A stretch of 64,000 nucleotides of DNA from Chroococcus sp. CMT-3BRIN-NPC107 (GCA_019359635.1 JAHHGY010000001.1:1-64000), one strand, 5' to 3'; positions 19,273 through 29,947 are shown, counted from the first letter of the stretch. Notes: generated from the letters alone by a model not told the origin. A program made the numbers and translations.

Positions 19273-20865
19273 TTAATCCATATATCCCAATAGTTTTAAT
19301 TGATCCATTAAGGCATCTTTTTCTTCATTAGAAACTTCTTTTTTGTTATTGTTTGCACCCAATGCTTGAGTTTTGCCTTGATACTTAATTGGAAAGTTCT
19401 TTAAAGAGCTTTCGGCAATAATTTCTGGTGGTACTTTACCTTCCAAATCTTTAGGTACAGCTAGTCCTAATAAATGTAACAAAATTGGCGTAACGTCCAA
19501 AATAGATAATGGTTCCACTTGCTGCTGAGGATTGATATCTTCACCTCTAGCAATAAAAATACCATTTGGACGATGCGTACCTTCTGGATCTTTGCGGGGT
19601 ATTACTACATCTTCTGATTTCACAATTGAAACAAACCCGCCATCACGCAACTTGACAATCATATCTGGCGAGTATTCAATGCAAGGCTGTTTGTTAATTT
19701 TAGCTTGATTTAACTCTACGTTAACAAAAATTTGTTCGCCATCGGCAGGGTTTCGATAATCTAGTAATTGTTGTTTGAGTTGATAGCAAAATTCGGCGTA
19801 ATCAGCGTCTTTTATTCCCTTATCAGAGTCATTACTGTTTTTAATGTAGATAGCATTACTACTTGGAGTAGGACAATAAGCCACAGAATTTTTCCAATCT
19901 ATCATCATTAAATGTTCTTTCATGCGATCGGGTGTCAGCTTGCCATCACCATTTGTTTGCGTTGTTTCTGACCACTGCAAAAATCCATTTTTTGATAGCC
20001 ATTCATTAATATAAACGACTTCTGTAGTCGCTCCAAATCCATGATCGGAAGTCATAACTACATTAGTATTTTCTCCGGCTAGATTAACAATGCGCTCAAT
20101 GATACTATCTAGTTCTCGGTAATGATTTAGACATAGCTCGCGGATATGAAGATCCTGCGAGCTTGTATAATTTTTATACAACTGCGGATCTAAAAAACGC
20201 CAGAACAAATGCTGCAATTTATCGGGACTATCAAATACAATTGCTGTTAACTCTGTAGGGTCAGTTTCCATCAAATGACACAGTACGTCGGCCCAAGCTT
20301 GAGTTCTTAAAGAATGGGTATGTATCCACTTTTCGTACTCGTTAGATTCCAAACCTTGGATACATTTTTTTTCTTCACTAACATCCATCCCTAAATGTTT
20401 GTAATTAAAATTAGGCAGAGCCTTCAAAGTATCAAATAAACTAGGAGGATGAGTAGCGCTGCGGAGATGTTTCCAAGGAACAAAACCCGAAATTAAATAC
20501 CCATCTACAGGTATCGGTGGAGACATTCCATAAAAGTTTAATGAGGTTACGCGCTTACCTTGACGGTTGGCTATACTCCATAATGTTTCGCAGCGAATAT
20601 TCCGAGAATCATTAAATTTTAAAAATACATTATCGCCCGATGCTTCTGGATGTAAAAAATCATAAATGCCATGAACTTCAGGGCTTCTACCTGTAATTGT
20701 TGATGTCCATGCTGGCGGTGTTAGCGGATTAGATGTAGACATCAAGTCACCGTATACACCTTGACTGAGAAAATTTTTTAAAAATGGCATAACACCATCG
20801 TTCATTAGTGAGTTTAGAAGCGAAAAAGTAGCTCCATCTAAACCAATCATCAAAACTTTTTTCAT
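19273..20865 (-). CDS. Alkaline-phosphatase-superfamily (type I phosphodiesterase/nucleotide pyrophosphatase) protein
   Basis: VLMIGLDGATF, PPAWTSTITGRSPEVHGI (Thr nucleophile), MTSDHGFG, GTHRPNGIFIARG. Confidence 0.88.
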   Translation of the reverse strand: MKKVLMIGLDGATFSLLNSLMNDGVMPFLKNFLSQGVYGDLMSTSNPLTPPAWTSTITGRSPEVHGIYDFLHPEASGDNVFLKFNDSRNIRCETLWSIANRQGKRVTSLNFYGMSPPIPVDGYLISGFVPWKHLRSATHPPSLFDTLKALPNFNYKHLGMDVSEEKKCIQGLESNEYEKWIHTHSLRTQAWADVLCHLMETDPTELTAIVFDSPDKLQHLFWRFLDPQLYKNYTSSQDLHIRELCLNHYRELDSIIERIVNLAGENTNVVMTSDHGFGATTEVVYINEWLSKNGFLQWSETTQTNGDGKLTPDRMKEHLMMIDWKNSVAYCPTPSSNAIYIKNSNDSDKGIKDADYAEFCYQLKQQLLDYRNPADGEQIFVNVELNQAKINKQPCIEYSPDMIVKLRDGGFVSIVKSEDVVIPRKDPEGTHRPNGIFIARGEDINPQQQVEPLSILDVTPILLHLLGLAVPKDLEGKVPPEIIAESSLKNFPIKYQGKTQALGANNNKKEVSNEEKDALMDQLKLLGYMD

Positions 20866-20997
20866 AATTCTATAGAGATGGGAGATTGCAATTATAACCT
20901 AGAAATAAAAATAGTTTTTTAAGTATAGGAACAAAATGGGAAAATAAGTTTTTGTAAAGTTAATTACTAATTGATATAAGTTAAGTTGCAACTTTTA

Positions 20998-22260
20998 TTA
21001 CTTCAAAAGAGTGACATCAATAAATGTTACGCTTATGCCTAAAAACCTGCGCTTGAAATCAAAAATTGGGGTTAGGTCTACATTTAATTTGTACTCACCT
21101 TTAGCTGTTGACCATTGAGTGTTTTTAATGCTAATTTGAGAACGATCGCCCAAAGTCTGCTGCAATGGCAAGTTTAAGTCACCAAATTGAGCAATAAACG
21201 GCAACTGTTGCCATGATTGACCTAAATCGTTAGTTGATAAATTTAATAAAGTTTTAGCACTTTCATTTGCCCCGATAAGTCTACCCTTTGGCTCTATGAT
21301 TAGTTGAGCAATAGGGCTTGTTTTAAAAGCTGATTGCCAAATATTTTTAGCATCTAAAAGCGTACTCTTATTTGCTGGAGAGTTTTTATTGCTTAACATC
21401 AATACATCGTTAGATTCTAACTTGGCTCCTTTACTAAAAATCCGGTGCTTGATACTAGCAGGTACGAACAAAAGCGAGCGACTGACTAAAGTTTCTGCTT
21501 TGCCTAAAAAAATAAAACCTAAGTTATTTAAGGCAAAATGAAAGCGAATGAGAATTTTTACTTGCGCCTCGTGCTTAAAATACATAAGTGTATTGCGGCA
21601 CACTAATAAGTCAAGCTTAGAGATAGGTGCATCCTCAAGTAGATTGTGACGAGCAAAAATTACTCGGCGGCGCAATGTTGGATTAAAGACATAGCCTTGA
21701 GGAGTTGGCTCAAAATACTTACTTAAAAGCGCCGGGGGTACACCTGCTACCTCTGAATTGGTATAACGCTGTTGTCGTGCTTGTTTTAAAGCTGCTTCAT
21801 CTACATCGGTGGCGTAAATTTGCACTTGCTGCAAATATTGCTCTATTCCCAAAGCTTCAACAAATAATAAGGCTAAAGTATAAGCTTCTTCTCCTGACGC
21901 ACAACTAGCGCTCCAAATGCGGATTGGTTCGTGAGGTTTTTTTCTACTAATAATTTTGGGGATAATTTCGTTAGCTAGATACTCCCAAGCGTCGAAATCG
22001 CGAAAAAAACCTGTAAAATTGATGAAAATGGTATCTAGCAAGCAGGCAAGCTCGTCAGGGTGATGTTTGAGATAGTCCAAGTAGCTGCCATAACTACTAA
22101 TCCCAATTTGGTGCATTCGCACTCCTAAACGGCGTTGCAAGGTTGAGTGTTTGTAAAGGGTTAAGTCACAACCCCGGTTTTGTTTGAGGTATTCTAAAAA
22201 ATTATCTAGTTCGCGATCGCCCATTATTAAATAGTTTTGCGTCTTCACTAATAACTGCAA
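20998..22260 (-). CDS. CheR-type MCP methyltransferase with C-terminal PAS-like domain
   Basis: NFTGFFRDFDAWEYL, IRIWSASCASGEEAYTLA, LLVCRNTLMYF; PAS-like FKTSPIAQLIIEPKGRLIGANESAKTLL. Confidence 0.85.
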   Translation of the reverse strand: MQLLVKTQNYLIMGDRELDNFLEYLKQNRGCDLTLYKHSTLQRRLGVRMHQIGISSYGSYLDYLKHHPDELACLLDTIFINFTGFFRDFDAWEYLANEIIPKIISRKKPHEPIRIWSASCASGEEAYTLALLFVEALGIEQYLQQVQIYATDVDEAALKQARQQRYTNSEVAGVPPALLSKYFEPTPQGYVFNPTLRRRVIFARHNLLEDAPISKLDLLVCRNTLMYFKHEAQVKILIRFHFALNNLGFIFLGKAETLVSRSLLFVPASIKHRIFSKGAKLESNDVLMLSNKNSPANKSTLLDAKNIWQSAFKTSPIAQLIIEPKGRLIGANESAKTLLNLSTNDLGQSWQQLPFIAQFGDLNLPLQQTLGDRSQISIKNTQWSTAKGEYKLNVDLTPIFDFKRRFLGISVTFIDVTLLK

Positions 22261-22394
22261 TACCTTAACGCTGGTACTCAGCTTTTTTAGCTTAAATGAT
22301 TATTTTAGGCTAACGCAAACTTTAGCCCTTTAGATATCGAATAAACGATTTTCAGGCGATCGCGACCAACAACCCAATGCTATTTAGTCACCTA

Positions 22395-22685
22395 TTAAGG
22401 TGTGATATTTTTATTTAGAAACTCGACAACTTCTTTAACCTCGATTTCATCAACATAATCGCCATCGCGCATAAACAAGTTTTGGAAAGGTAAATTTTTC
22501 CGGTCGAATTCTTTTTCTAAAGCAACTACAAATTGTACTACATCCAAAGATTCAAAAGCTAAATCTTCCATCAATTTAGTTTCCGCGCCAATTTCATTAA
22601 GATCCTCCAGATCCCAATCTGCCGTCATATCTTGAAGTACGTTGATTACTTTTACTTGGATAGCTTCAGTGGTGATTGCAGACAT
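22395..22685 (-). CDS. Free-standing acyl carrier protein
   Basis: 96 aa, DLAFESLDVVQFVVALEKEF phosphopantetheine site. Confidence 0.88.
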   Translation of the reverse strand: MSAITTEAIQVKVINVLQDMTADWDLEDLNEIGAETKLMEDLAFESLDVVQFVVALEKEFDRKNLPFQNLFMRDGDYVDEIEVKEVVEFLNKNITP

Positions 22686-22710
22686 TTCATTTCCTCTTTG
22701 TTAAATTAAA

Positions 22711-25700
22711 TTATCTTTGACAAGTAGCAATGACTTCTTCTTGTCCAAAATATATGTTACTTGTAAAAGATTCATTAGCATACAAAATCGTCATCTGTTG
22801 ACTTTGTACGTTGTAACTTATTACTTGCCATTGCTTAGGATCGCCTTGTAGCCCTACTCCTGCGGCTTTTGCGGCGGCTTCTTTAGCACACCAAGCACCA
22901 ATTAACAAGGCTGAATTTTTTGATGATGGTTGTGCCAGTAGATCGAGTTCTAGAGAATTAAAAGCACCACTTACCCAATCATCTGTCTGCACTCCATTCA
23001 ACTTTTGGACATCTATACCAATTTGCATTCCTAATAAAGAAACCGCCGCAACATAACAGTTTTGACTGTGGCTAATTGAAATATCAGGTAACGTAGTTAT
23101 AGCTGCTAATTCTGGGCAATCTACCCAAGGTTTACCAGAAACTGTGGGTAGAATTTGAATATCTATCGGTGCAAGTTCGAGGGCAAAGTATTGTTTAGCC
23201 CACTGACGAATAGCATCTTTAGCAACAATTCTTCCTAACAACCATTCGGTACGCCGCCCGCCTTTTTCTGGCAAACTATACCAAAATTCTCGCTCTTGTT
23301 TGTTCAAAACTAAATAAGCAATTGTTAGTTTTATTATTCCACTCAATTCATCTAAAAACTTTGCTGGTAATTCTGCCAAGCGCTGACACAAAATATTAGC
23401 TTCGCCCTGGAGATGAGTGTCAGATAAATAAGCACTATAAGGAGATGCAAAACATTCATGGTACTTGGGTGTAAGAGTAATAAATACTTCTTGCAATCCT
23501 TCGATTCGAGCAATTATATTACCTGTGGCATCAATAAAATCAAAGTCTGATTCTATTTGTCTTTCGTTAGTAAAACTTATATTACCTTTAGCTATTACCG
23601 AACTTCCAGGCGCTAATAATTTGTACTGTTCAAAAGTAGTAATTTGAAAAGGGAAAGTATGAAAATTCATTCCGACTAATTCGGCTACCCAGTAAGCAAC
23701 TAATTGCGCCGCCGCATCTAATAATGGTGGATCTATTTGAAAAACAGGTTGAGAAATGTAGCCAAAAAAGTTATCAATTCCCAACACTTCTAAATCAGCT
23801 TCAATACCATTGCTGCTAACTTGGCGGATATGCTTAACTCCTTGAAAACGGGGCCCGTGAAACATTCCCGTGCTATATAATTCTTCATCAGTCCAAGAGT
23901 AACTCTTAGGATTATCAAAAGTAAAACTCTTTTGCGTTGGGGTAGACAAAAACTGATTAGATAGCTTAACAACGCCAGAAAAAACTAAAAGGCGATCGCC
24001 AGTTTCTCCATTTACTTGAAACAACTGCACGTCAACAAGCTCAATATCTGTACTAGATTTTTGAGCAACTATATCTAAAATTAGCTCCTCGGCTTCTAAT
24101 GCCAACCAAGAATAACTCCGAATATTATAAATGCCAGGTACGCATTTATTATTACCATCCAAATAAACCGCAGCTTCTGCCAAAATTTCCATGCTAACAG
24201 CAAAAGGAATTACCGGAAGCGGAATTAATTCTGGATGTAACTGAGAAGTTTTACCGCCTAAAGTGTGATCGTAAAGAAAAATATCTGAATTTATCTCAAA
24301 AATTCTCTGACAATATAAGTATTGCTCGTTTTGCTCAATTACTTGTCCTATAAATGGAAAATATTGTTGGACATTGATTGTTTGATAATAATTGTCAGCT
24401 ATTGCCGGAGCAAATAAGCTAGTTGCTATTCTATTTTGAGTTGCTAAAAATTCTTGCATTAAGTCAAAATGCGTACTTAAAGCTGCAAACCCAGAATCAA
24501 GTTGAGGAGAAAAATTTGCATTTTCTGCATTTATCGTTACTGGCGGCGCGCTATTTAAAGTTGACGGTATAGTAGTTGTAATTTCTAAGGGAGGTAGAGG
24601 AGAAATCGTCTTATTTGTAGACAATCGACTAGAATTTAATTTGCTTTGTATAGCGGCGATCGTCTTTGGCGATAGTTCCATTACAGGCATAGTCATATCT
24701 AGTATTGGAGCTATTTTTGGCTGATTATTAGCGTAAGTAGCCGCCTCTAGACTAATAGCGTTAATTTCTCGGCTTTGATACAAAGCTTTAGTATCTGTAG
24801 CTACATCATTAGTAAATAAACGTGCTAACAAGTGTTGCAGTTGCTCTAAACCATCTCGGCGCTGGGTATTACTAGCTAAAGCTAGATGGTCGCGTTTTGC
24901 TAGAATGTCATCGACAAAAGCCGTCAAGCTACTACTTGGCCCAACTTCAATAAAAGTTCTGACTCCCTGCTCATAGAGTTTTTCAATCGTATCGCGAAAT
25001 CTGACGGTACAAGACCACTGTTGGGCGGCTAAACTACGAATTGCTGTGCTTTCGGTGGGAAAAACATCAACCGTTGCACAACTGTACAAGCAAGTGTGAC
25101 TAGCACCAATATCTAAAGCATTGTAGTAAGGGTCAAGAGCCTTAGCAACTTGTTTAAATAATGGTGTGTGATAAGCGCGATCGAAAGGCAAAAGCGAACA
25201 AATACCGCCAGTTTCTCGAATTTTCTGGGCAGCTTGTTCGATATCCTCGCTATTGCCAAATAGCACTACTTGATTTGGGCAGTTGTCCATAGCTATATAT
25301 AACGAGTTGCTACCCTCAACTAGCTGCTGAAGTACGTTGTAATTTACCGCCCCTACCGTTAGTAATTGTCCTGTAGGAATAAGATTATTTGCCTCTAATT
25401 CGCGGTAAATGCCTAACAAATTTTGAATATCTGCCATTGGTTTATCGCCAGCAAAACGTACAGTACCGGAAGCCACAAGGGCAGTATTTTCGCCTGTGCT
25501 ATGACCTAACATCAAATCGCAAGGAATGTTGAAGTCTTTTAGCAATTCATACATTGCCATACTTGCTGTAAACACCGTTGCTGTAGCTGTGTCTACAGCA
25601 AATAATTGCTGCACCGCTAGTTTTTCTTCTGCTACCGTTAACCCAAGTGGTGGCGCAAAGATAAATCTACTCGGTGGATGTTCTTTTGTATCGACAAAAA

Positions 25701-27519
25701 TTTCATCTAAAAAATCAAACCATGCTCTAACTTTGGGAAAATACAAGCAGAGGTCAGCTAACATATTTGGATATTGCGAACCCTCACCAGGAAATAAGAA
25801 GGCAACTTTTCCTTTGTTAGCAGTGTCTAAGCATTCTGCATAATAAATACCGCTCCGAGTTTGAATTTGCGTCCGGTTGACATCAAGCAATTTTTCTACG
25901 GCTAATTTGAGCTTTGTTTGCAAGTCGGGGATATCTTTAGCAACGATCGCCAATCGATGCGTACCAATACTTGCTAGAGAGAGAGTATAGGCAATTTCTG
26001 CCAAAGCAACCGAATTAGTCGCAAGTAGGTGCTGAATTTTGTCAATTAGTGCGAGTAAAAGCTTCTTGCTATTCGCCGAAAATACCAATAACTCTGATGC
26101 CCATTGTTGATGAAGTAAATTAATCTGCGGGCTATTATATTCTTCTAAAACTGCATGAGCGTTAATACCACCAAAACCAAAAGCATTTACTCCCGCACGG
26201 CGCGGTATTTTGCTACCGTTAATCCAGGGACGAGCTACAGTATTGATGTAAAAAGAACTTTTTTCGATACCTAGTTCGGGATTTGGGAACTCGCATATAG
26301 TTGGCGGCAATACTTTGTGGTACAGTGCCAGCGCAGTTTTAATTAAACTAGCCGCCCCCGCCGCCGGGATGCAGTGACCGATTAAAGATTTGACCGAACC
26401 AAGCGCTCGATGGGGAAGGATGCCTTGGCGCAGTCCGAAATGCTCGGTGATTGATTCAATTTCTGTTTTGTCACCCAAAGGCATACCTGTACCGTGAGCC
26501 TCAATGAGGTTGACGGTTTGAGGATCGATGCCGCTTTGATTGTAAGCGCGTTCAAGAGCAATTAATTGTCCTTCTTTGCGGGGAGCTAGTAGACCCAAAC
26601 CCTTACCATCGCTAGAAGTACCAATGCCCTTAATCACAGCATAAATGCGATCGCCATCTCTTTCGGCATCGGCGAGGCGTTTGAGCGCCAAAACTCCCAA
26701 ACCTTCACTCAGCAGCGTTCCATCGGCGGCAATATCAAAAGGGCGAATACTTGTGCGCGATAAAGCATTAAGCTGACAAAATATCATGTGGACTTGAGGC
26801 GGTGTAGAAGCTTGTACGCCACCCGCCAGCATCAGATCGCAGCGATCGGTCTGTAGTTCCTTAATTGCCAGTTCTACCGCAATCAATGACGAAGCACAAG
26901 CCCCATCAACTAAATAATTTGCGCCCATCAAGTCTAAACGATTGGCAATTCGCCCTGTAACAATATTTGGCACTAAACCGGGGGACATTTCGGCTGTAAA
27001 AGGCGGGAGGCTTGCTTTAAGTTCTTGGCGAATCTGCGTTAGCGTATCGGCATCAAGATCGCGATTAAGCTGTTGCAATAATTTCAAAGTTTGGTCTACA
27101 ACCATGCCGTGCTGCATCCAATTACCAAACCCGCGATTGACGTAAGTACCGCGTCCGAGAATAATTCCAGCTTTGTGACGATTAAAAGGGCGATCCAAAT
27201 ACCCTGAATCTTTAAGCGCATCTCTAGATACCTTCAACGCCAAAAAATGGTCAGGATCGGCTCCATCTACAGAATTTGGCATAATCCCAAACTCCATTGG
27301 GTCAAATTGTGCCAAATCGCCGAGAAAGCCACCTTTAGACGTATAAATGCGATCGTTTTGCCGAGAATTAGCGTCGAGATAACTATTTGCCCACTTATCG
27401 GGAGCTTGAGATACCGCATCAACCTTATTGAGAATATTTTGCCAATAAGCCTGCAGATTCCTAGCGCCAGGAAATAATGCCGACATCCCGATAATGGCAA
27501 TATCAGTAGAGGAATTCAT
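22711..27519 (-). CDS. Iterative type I PKS/PUFA-synthase-like protein C: KS-AT-DH-PPTase
   Basis: KS: VDGACASSL, EAHGTGM, SVKSLIGHCIPAAG; AT: FLFPGEGSQYPNM and GHSTGEN; hotdog DH: YDHTLGG...PVIPFAVSMEILAEAA; C-terminal PPTase: GIDVQ...WCAKEAAAKAAGVGL. Confidence 0.88.
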   Translation of the reverse strand: MNSSTDIAIIGMSALFPGARNLQAYWQNILNKVDAVSQAPDKWANSYLDANSRQNDRIYTSKGGFLGDLAQFDPMEFGIMPNSVDGADPDHFLALKVSRDALKDSGYLDRPFNRHKAGIILGRGTYVNRGFGNWMQHGMVVDQTLKLLQQLNRDLDADTLTQIRQELKASLPPFTAEMSPGLVPNIVTGRIANRLDLMGANYLVDGACASSLIAVELAIKELQTDRCDLMLAGGVQASTPPQVHMIFCQLNALSRTSIRPFDIAADGTLLSEGLGVLALKRLADAERDGDRIYAVIKGIGTSSDGKGLGLLAPRKEGQLIALERAYNQSGIDPQTVNLIEAHGTGMPLGDKTEIESITEHFGLRQGILPHRALGSVKSLIGHCIPAAGAASLIKTALALYHKVLPPTICEFPNPELGIEKSSFYINTVARPWINGSKIPRRAGVNAFGFGGINAHAVLEEYNSPQINLLHQQWASELLVFSANSKKLLLALIDKIQHLLATNSVALAEIAYTLSLASIGTHRLAIVAKDIPDLQTKLKLAVEKLLDVNRTQIQTRSGIYYAECLDTANKGKVAFLFPGEGSQYPNMLADLCLYFPKVRAWFDFLDEIFVDTKEHPPSRFIFAPPLGLTVAEEKLAVQQLFAVDTATATVFTASMAMYELLKDFNIPCDLMLGHSTGENTALVASGTVRFAGDKPMADIQNLLGIYRELEANNLIPTGQLLTVGAVNYNVLQQLVEGSNSLYIAMDNCPNQVVLFGNSEDIEQAAQKIRETGGICSLLPFDRAYHTPLFKQVAKALDPYYNALDIGASHTCLYSCATVDVFPTESTAIRSLAAQQWSCTVRFRDTIEKLYEQGVRTFIEVGPSSSLTAFVDDILAKRDHLALASNTQRRDGLEQLQHLLARLFTNDVATDTKALYQSREINAISLEAATYANNQPKIAPILDMTMPVMELSPKTIAAIQSKLNSSRLSTNKTISPLPPLEITTTIPSTLNSAPPVTINAENANFSPQLDSGFAALSTHFDLMQEFLATQNRIATSLFAPAIADNYYQTINVQQYFPFIGQVIEQNEQYLYCQRIFEINSDIFLYDHTLGGKTSQLHPELIPLPVIPFAVSMEILAEAAVYLDGNNKCVPGIYNIRSYSWLALEAEELILDIVAQKSSTDIELVDVQLFQVNGETGDRLLVFSGVVKLSNQFLSTPTQKSFTFDNPKSYSWTDEELYSTGMFHGPRFQGVKHIRQVSSNGIEADLEVLGIDNFFGYISQPVFQIDPPLLDAAAQLVAYWVAELVGMNFHTFPFQITTFEQYKLLAPGSSVIAKGNISFTNERQIESDFDFIDATGNIIARIEGLQEVFITLTPKYHECFASPYSAYLSDTHLQGEANILCQRLAELPAKFLDELSGIIKLTIAYLVLNKQEREFWYSLPEKGGRRTEWLLGRIVAKDAIRQWAKQYFALELAPIDIQILPTVSGKPWVDCPELAAITTLPDISISHSQNCYVAAVSLLGMQIGIDVQKLNGVQTDDWVSGAFNSLELDLLAQPSSKNSALLIGAWCAKEAAAKAAGVGLQGDPKQWQVISYNVQSQQMTILYANESFTSNIYFGQEEVIATCQR

Positions 27520-29936
27520 AATTTATTAGCCAATCGATTAAGAGCAGAACTGCAAGTGCTTTCAACATCTTGGAGGTACAAGTAAACCTGGTTTGCGTCG
27601 TAAAAGACCGCATCATAGACAAGGGTAGGACTATCAGAGCTAGGAGCAGAAACAATCCGCAAAGCTAGATTTAAAGTAGTATTTGGGCTAATAGTGCCAT
27701 AGCGCGTTACCTTACCAAAACGAGTAGGTAAAGGAGTAATATCTTGTTGGACGCGCAAATAGGCGATCGCAATTTGGGGCGCTGTATCAATTACCCCAGG
27801 ATCGAACAACCAATTGCTCGTAGGCGGATTATTTAACCACTGTTTAGGCTGGCTAGGCTGTACCACCGCATCAACACCTTGCTCGTTTAAGCGGGTAACG
27901 CCACTTACTAACGCAAAGCGCTGACCGTGAAATAGATATTGCTCGTAAACTTCCGCCGGAACTAAAGATTTGCCAAAATTTAGCGGTTGTAGAGTATTTG
28001 GAGGAGCAGTTTCAAGCTGCGATTTCATAACTACAGAGGCGCGATAGAAAGGAATACGGCGTAGGGGGTCGAGCATTTCTACACTTATTTCCAAACCTTC
28101 CGCATCGGCATGACTTGCAGCACGGGCAGAAAACAGCACAGTAGTACCTGCTTTTTCTAACACCAAGCCACGCAAAACTTTTAATTCGTGAATTTCGGCT
28201 ACTACCCATTCAGACCAAGCCGACTGAACAAACTCGGCTATCCACTCTAAAGCTACCGCCGCCGGAACGACAGGTTTACCATCCAAACAGTGATCTTGAA
28301 GATAAGGATCGTTAACTAAAGAAAAAGTATGCTCTAAAGTCACCGTACTATTAGGCTGTAATTGGGGTGTAGTTGCAACGAAAGGCAAGCCGCCGTTAAT
28401 TTTATCTTCTTTGGTAGCAACTGCAATATCGGTTAGCCATTGCCCTTGTTGTGCTTCCTCCTGTTCCCAAGGAGCGACACCTGCAATAACTTCTACTTCT
28501 TTTTTAGACCCATAACGCAATTCATCGGCAAAAAACTGACGACCTGCAGGTACAGAAATTGGGATTACTCCCCGTTCAATAAACTGACGTTTCACCGTTT
28601 CGTTAGCCATACCAGGACTGTCCCAAGGACCCCAATTGATCGCCACAACGCGGGTATCTAACGATTTTTGCGAAATTTGCCAAGCCAAGCGATTCATCAC
28701 CTCATTAGCTGCGGCATAATCTCCTTGACCGCGATTGCCATAACGTCCAGCCACGGAACTAAATAAAACTAATAATTGCAAAGAGTCAAACTTTAGATAG
28801 CGACTCAGAATAAACGTACTGTCAACTTTGGTATCAAAAACCGCATCAAAGGACGTAAGACTTTTATCAACAATTAGTTTGTCTTCAATAATTCCTGCGC
28901 CGTGAACAACCGCATCCAAACGACCGTAGCGATCGTAGATACTATTGATAAAAGAGCCAAAAGATGACTCGTCGCGGACATCAAGGGCTAAATATTCAAC
29001 TACTGCCCCCGCCTGACGTAATTGCTCTAAATTGCCAGTAATAGAGCGATTTCGCAACACTTCATCTATTTGCCTTTCTATTTGTACTGGAGTCAGCGCC
29101 AATCCTTGCTTTAAGAACACTTGCCGCAATAGTTGGCGATCGCTAATTCCTGCTGTTAGCACCGATTCCACTGCTGGCATCGGCGATTTTCCCAGCAAAA
29201 TTAACTTCATGCCCGGCACTGCCAATTCCCGCGCAATCTCTGCCGTAATGCCTCTAGCACCGCCCGTAATCAAAACTACCCAGTCTCCGCTAGGACTAAG
29301 CCCTCCTACCTCTAGGGACGATTCCTCCCAAAAAGCTGGCACGGTATGAAAAACTGTCCTCACACCTTGAGGATAGCCAACTTCCAGTCGTCCTCCAGGC
29401 AAGAGCAACTCTTTGACTACAATCTGCGCCATTTCTGCCGCCGACAGTTTCGCATCTAGATCGACAGCTTTAGCGGTGATATCAGGACGCTCCTTAACTA
29501 GAGTTTTCAATAAACCATTATTACTGCCACCTGTAGGCAAACCAGAACCGCAATTACCGTCGCGCCCAAAACTTCCACCTAACAAAGAAGCGGCTAAAAC
29601 CCGAACTCCTGGCGACTTTTCTAAACCCGTACTAAGTAATTGAAACAAACTTTTAGTATGAGCTTGGGTGTAATAGCGCCAGTCAGCTAATTTTTCTGGC
29701 ATCAACGTGTCAGCAAGGGGCGACAAGTGAACAATGCCACTAAATGCGCCTGTCTTAGCTACAAAACTAGCCAACCGTTCGGGGGAAGTCAAAACCGACT
29801 CGCTAATAATCTCTGTCGTCGCTCCTTGTTGCTGTAATAACGACGCAACAATATCTGCCACTCCCAAACAATCAGCAGTAATTGCCAACAACCCTTTAGG
29901 AGCAACCGCCGCCGCTTGTACGGGCAGAGGTTCCAC
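27516..29936 (-). CDS. PKS/PUFA-synthase-like protein B: KR-DH
   Basis: KR: LITGGARGITAEIARELA, VVHGAGIIEDKLI, FSSVAGRYGNRGQGDYAAANE; DH: LQDHCLDGKPVVPAAVALEWIAE. Confidence 0.85.
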   Translation of the reverse strand: MEPLPVQAAAVAPKGLLAITADCLGVADIVASLLQQQGATTEIISESVLTSPERLASFVAKTGAFSGIVHLSPLADTLMPEKLADWRYYTQAHTKSLFQLLSTGLEKSPGVRVLAASLLGGSFGRDGNCGSGLPTGGSNNGLLKTLVKERPDITAKAVDLDAKLSAAEMAQIVVKELLLPGGRLEVGYPQGVRTVFHTVPAFWEESSLEVGGLSPSGDWVVLITGGARGITAEIARELAVPGMKLILLGKSPMPAVESVLTAGISDRQLLRQVFLKQGLALTPVQIERQIDEVLRNRSITGNLEQLRQAGAVVEYLALDVRDESSFGSFINSIYDRYGRLDAVVHGAGIIEDKLIVDKSLTSFDAVFDTKVDSTFILSRYLKFDSLQLLVLFSSVAGRYGNRGQGDYAAANEVMNRLAWQISQKSLDTRVVAINWGPWDSPGMANETVKRQFIERGVIPISVPAGRQFFADELRYGSKKEVEVIAGVAPWEQEEAQQGQWLTDIAVATKEDKINGGLPFVATTPQLQPNSTVTLEHTFSLVNDPYLQDHCLDGKPVVPAAVALEWIAEFVQSAWSEWVVAEIHELKVLRGLVLEKAGTTVLFSARAASHADAEGLEISVEMLDPLRRIPFYRASVVMKSQLETAPPNTLQPLNFGKSLVPAEVYEQYLFHGQRFALVSGVTRLNEQGVDAVVQPSQPKQWLNNPPTSNWLFDPGVIDTAPQIAIAYLRVQQDITPLPTRFGKVTRYGTISPNTTLNLALRIVSAPSSDSPTLVYDAVFYDANQVYLYLQDVESTCSSALNRLANKL

Positions 29937-29947
29937 TACGCCTTGAA

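Noticed and set aside
29032-29946. Several + strand ORFs antisense to PKS-B
   Set aside because: Shadow ORFs in a moderately GC-rich coding region; the minus-strand KR-DH reading is strongly supported.
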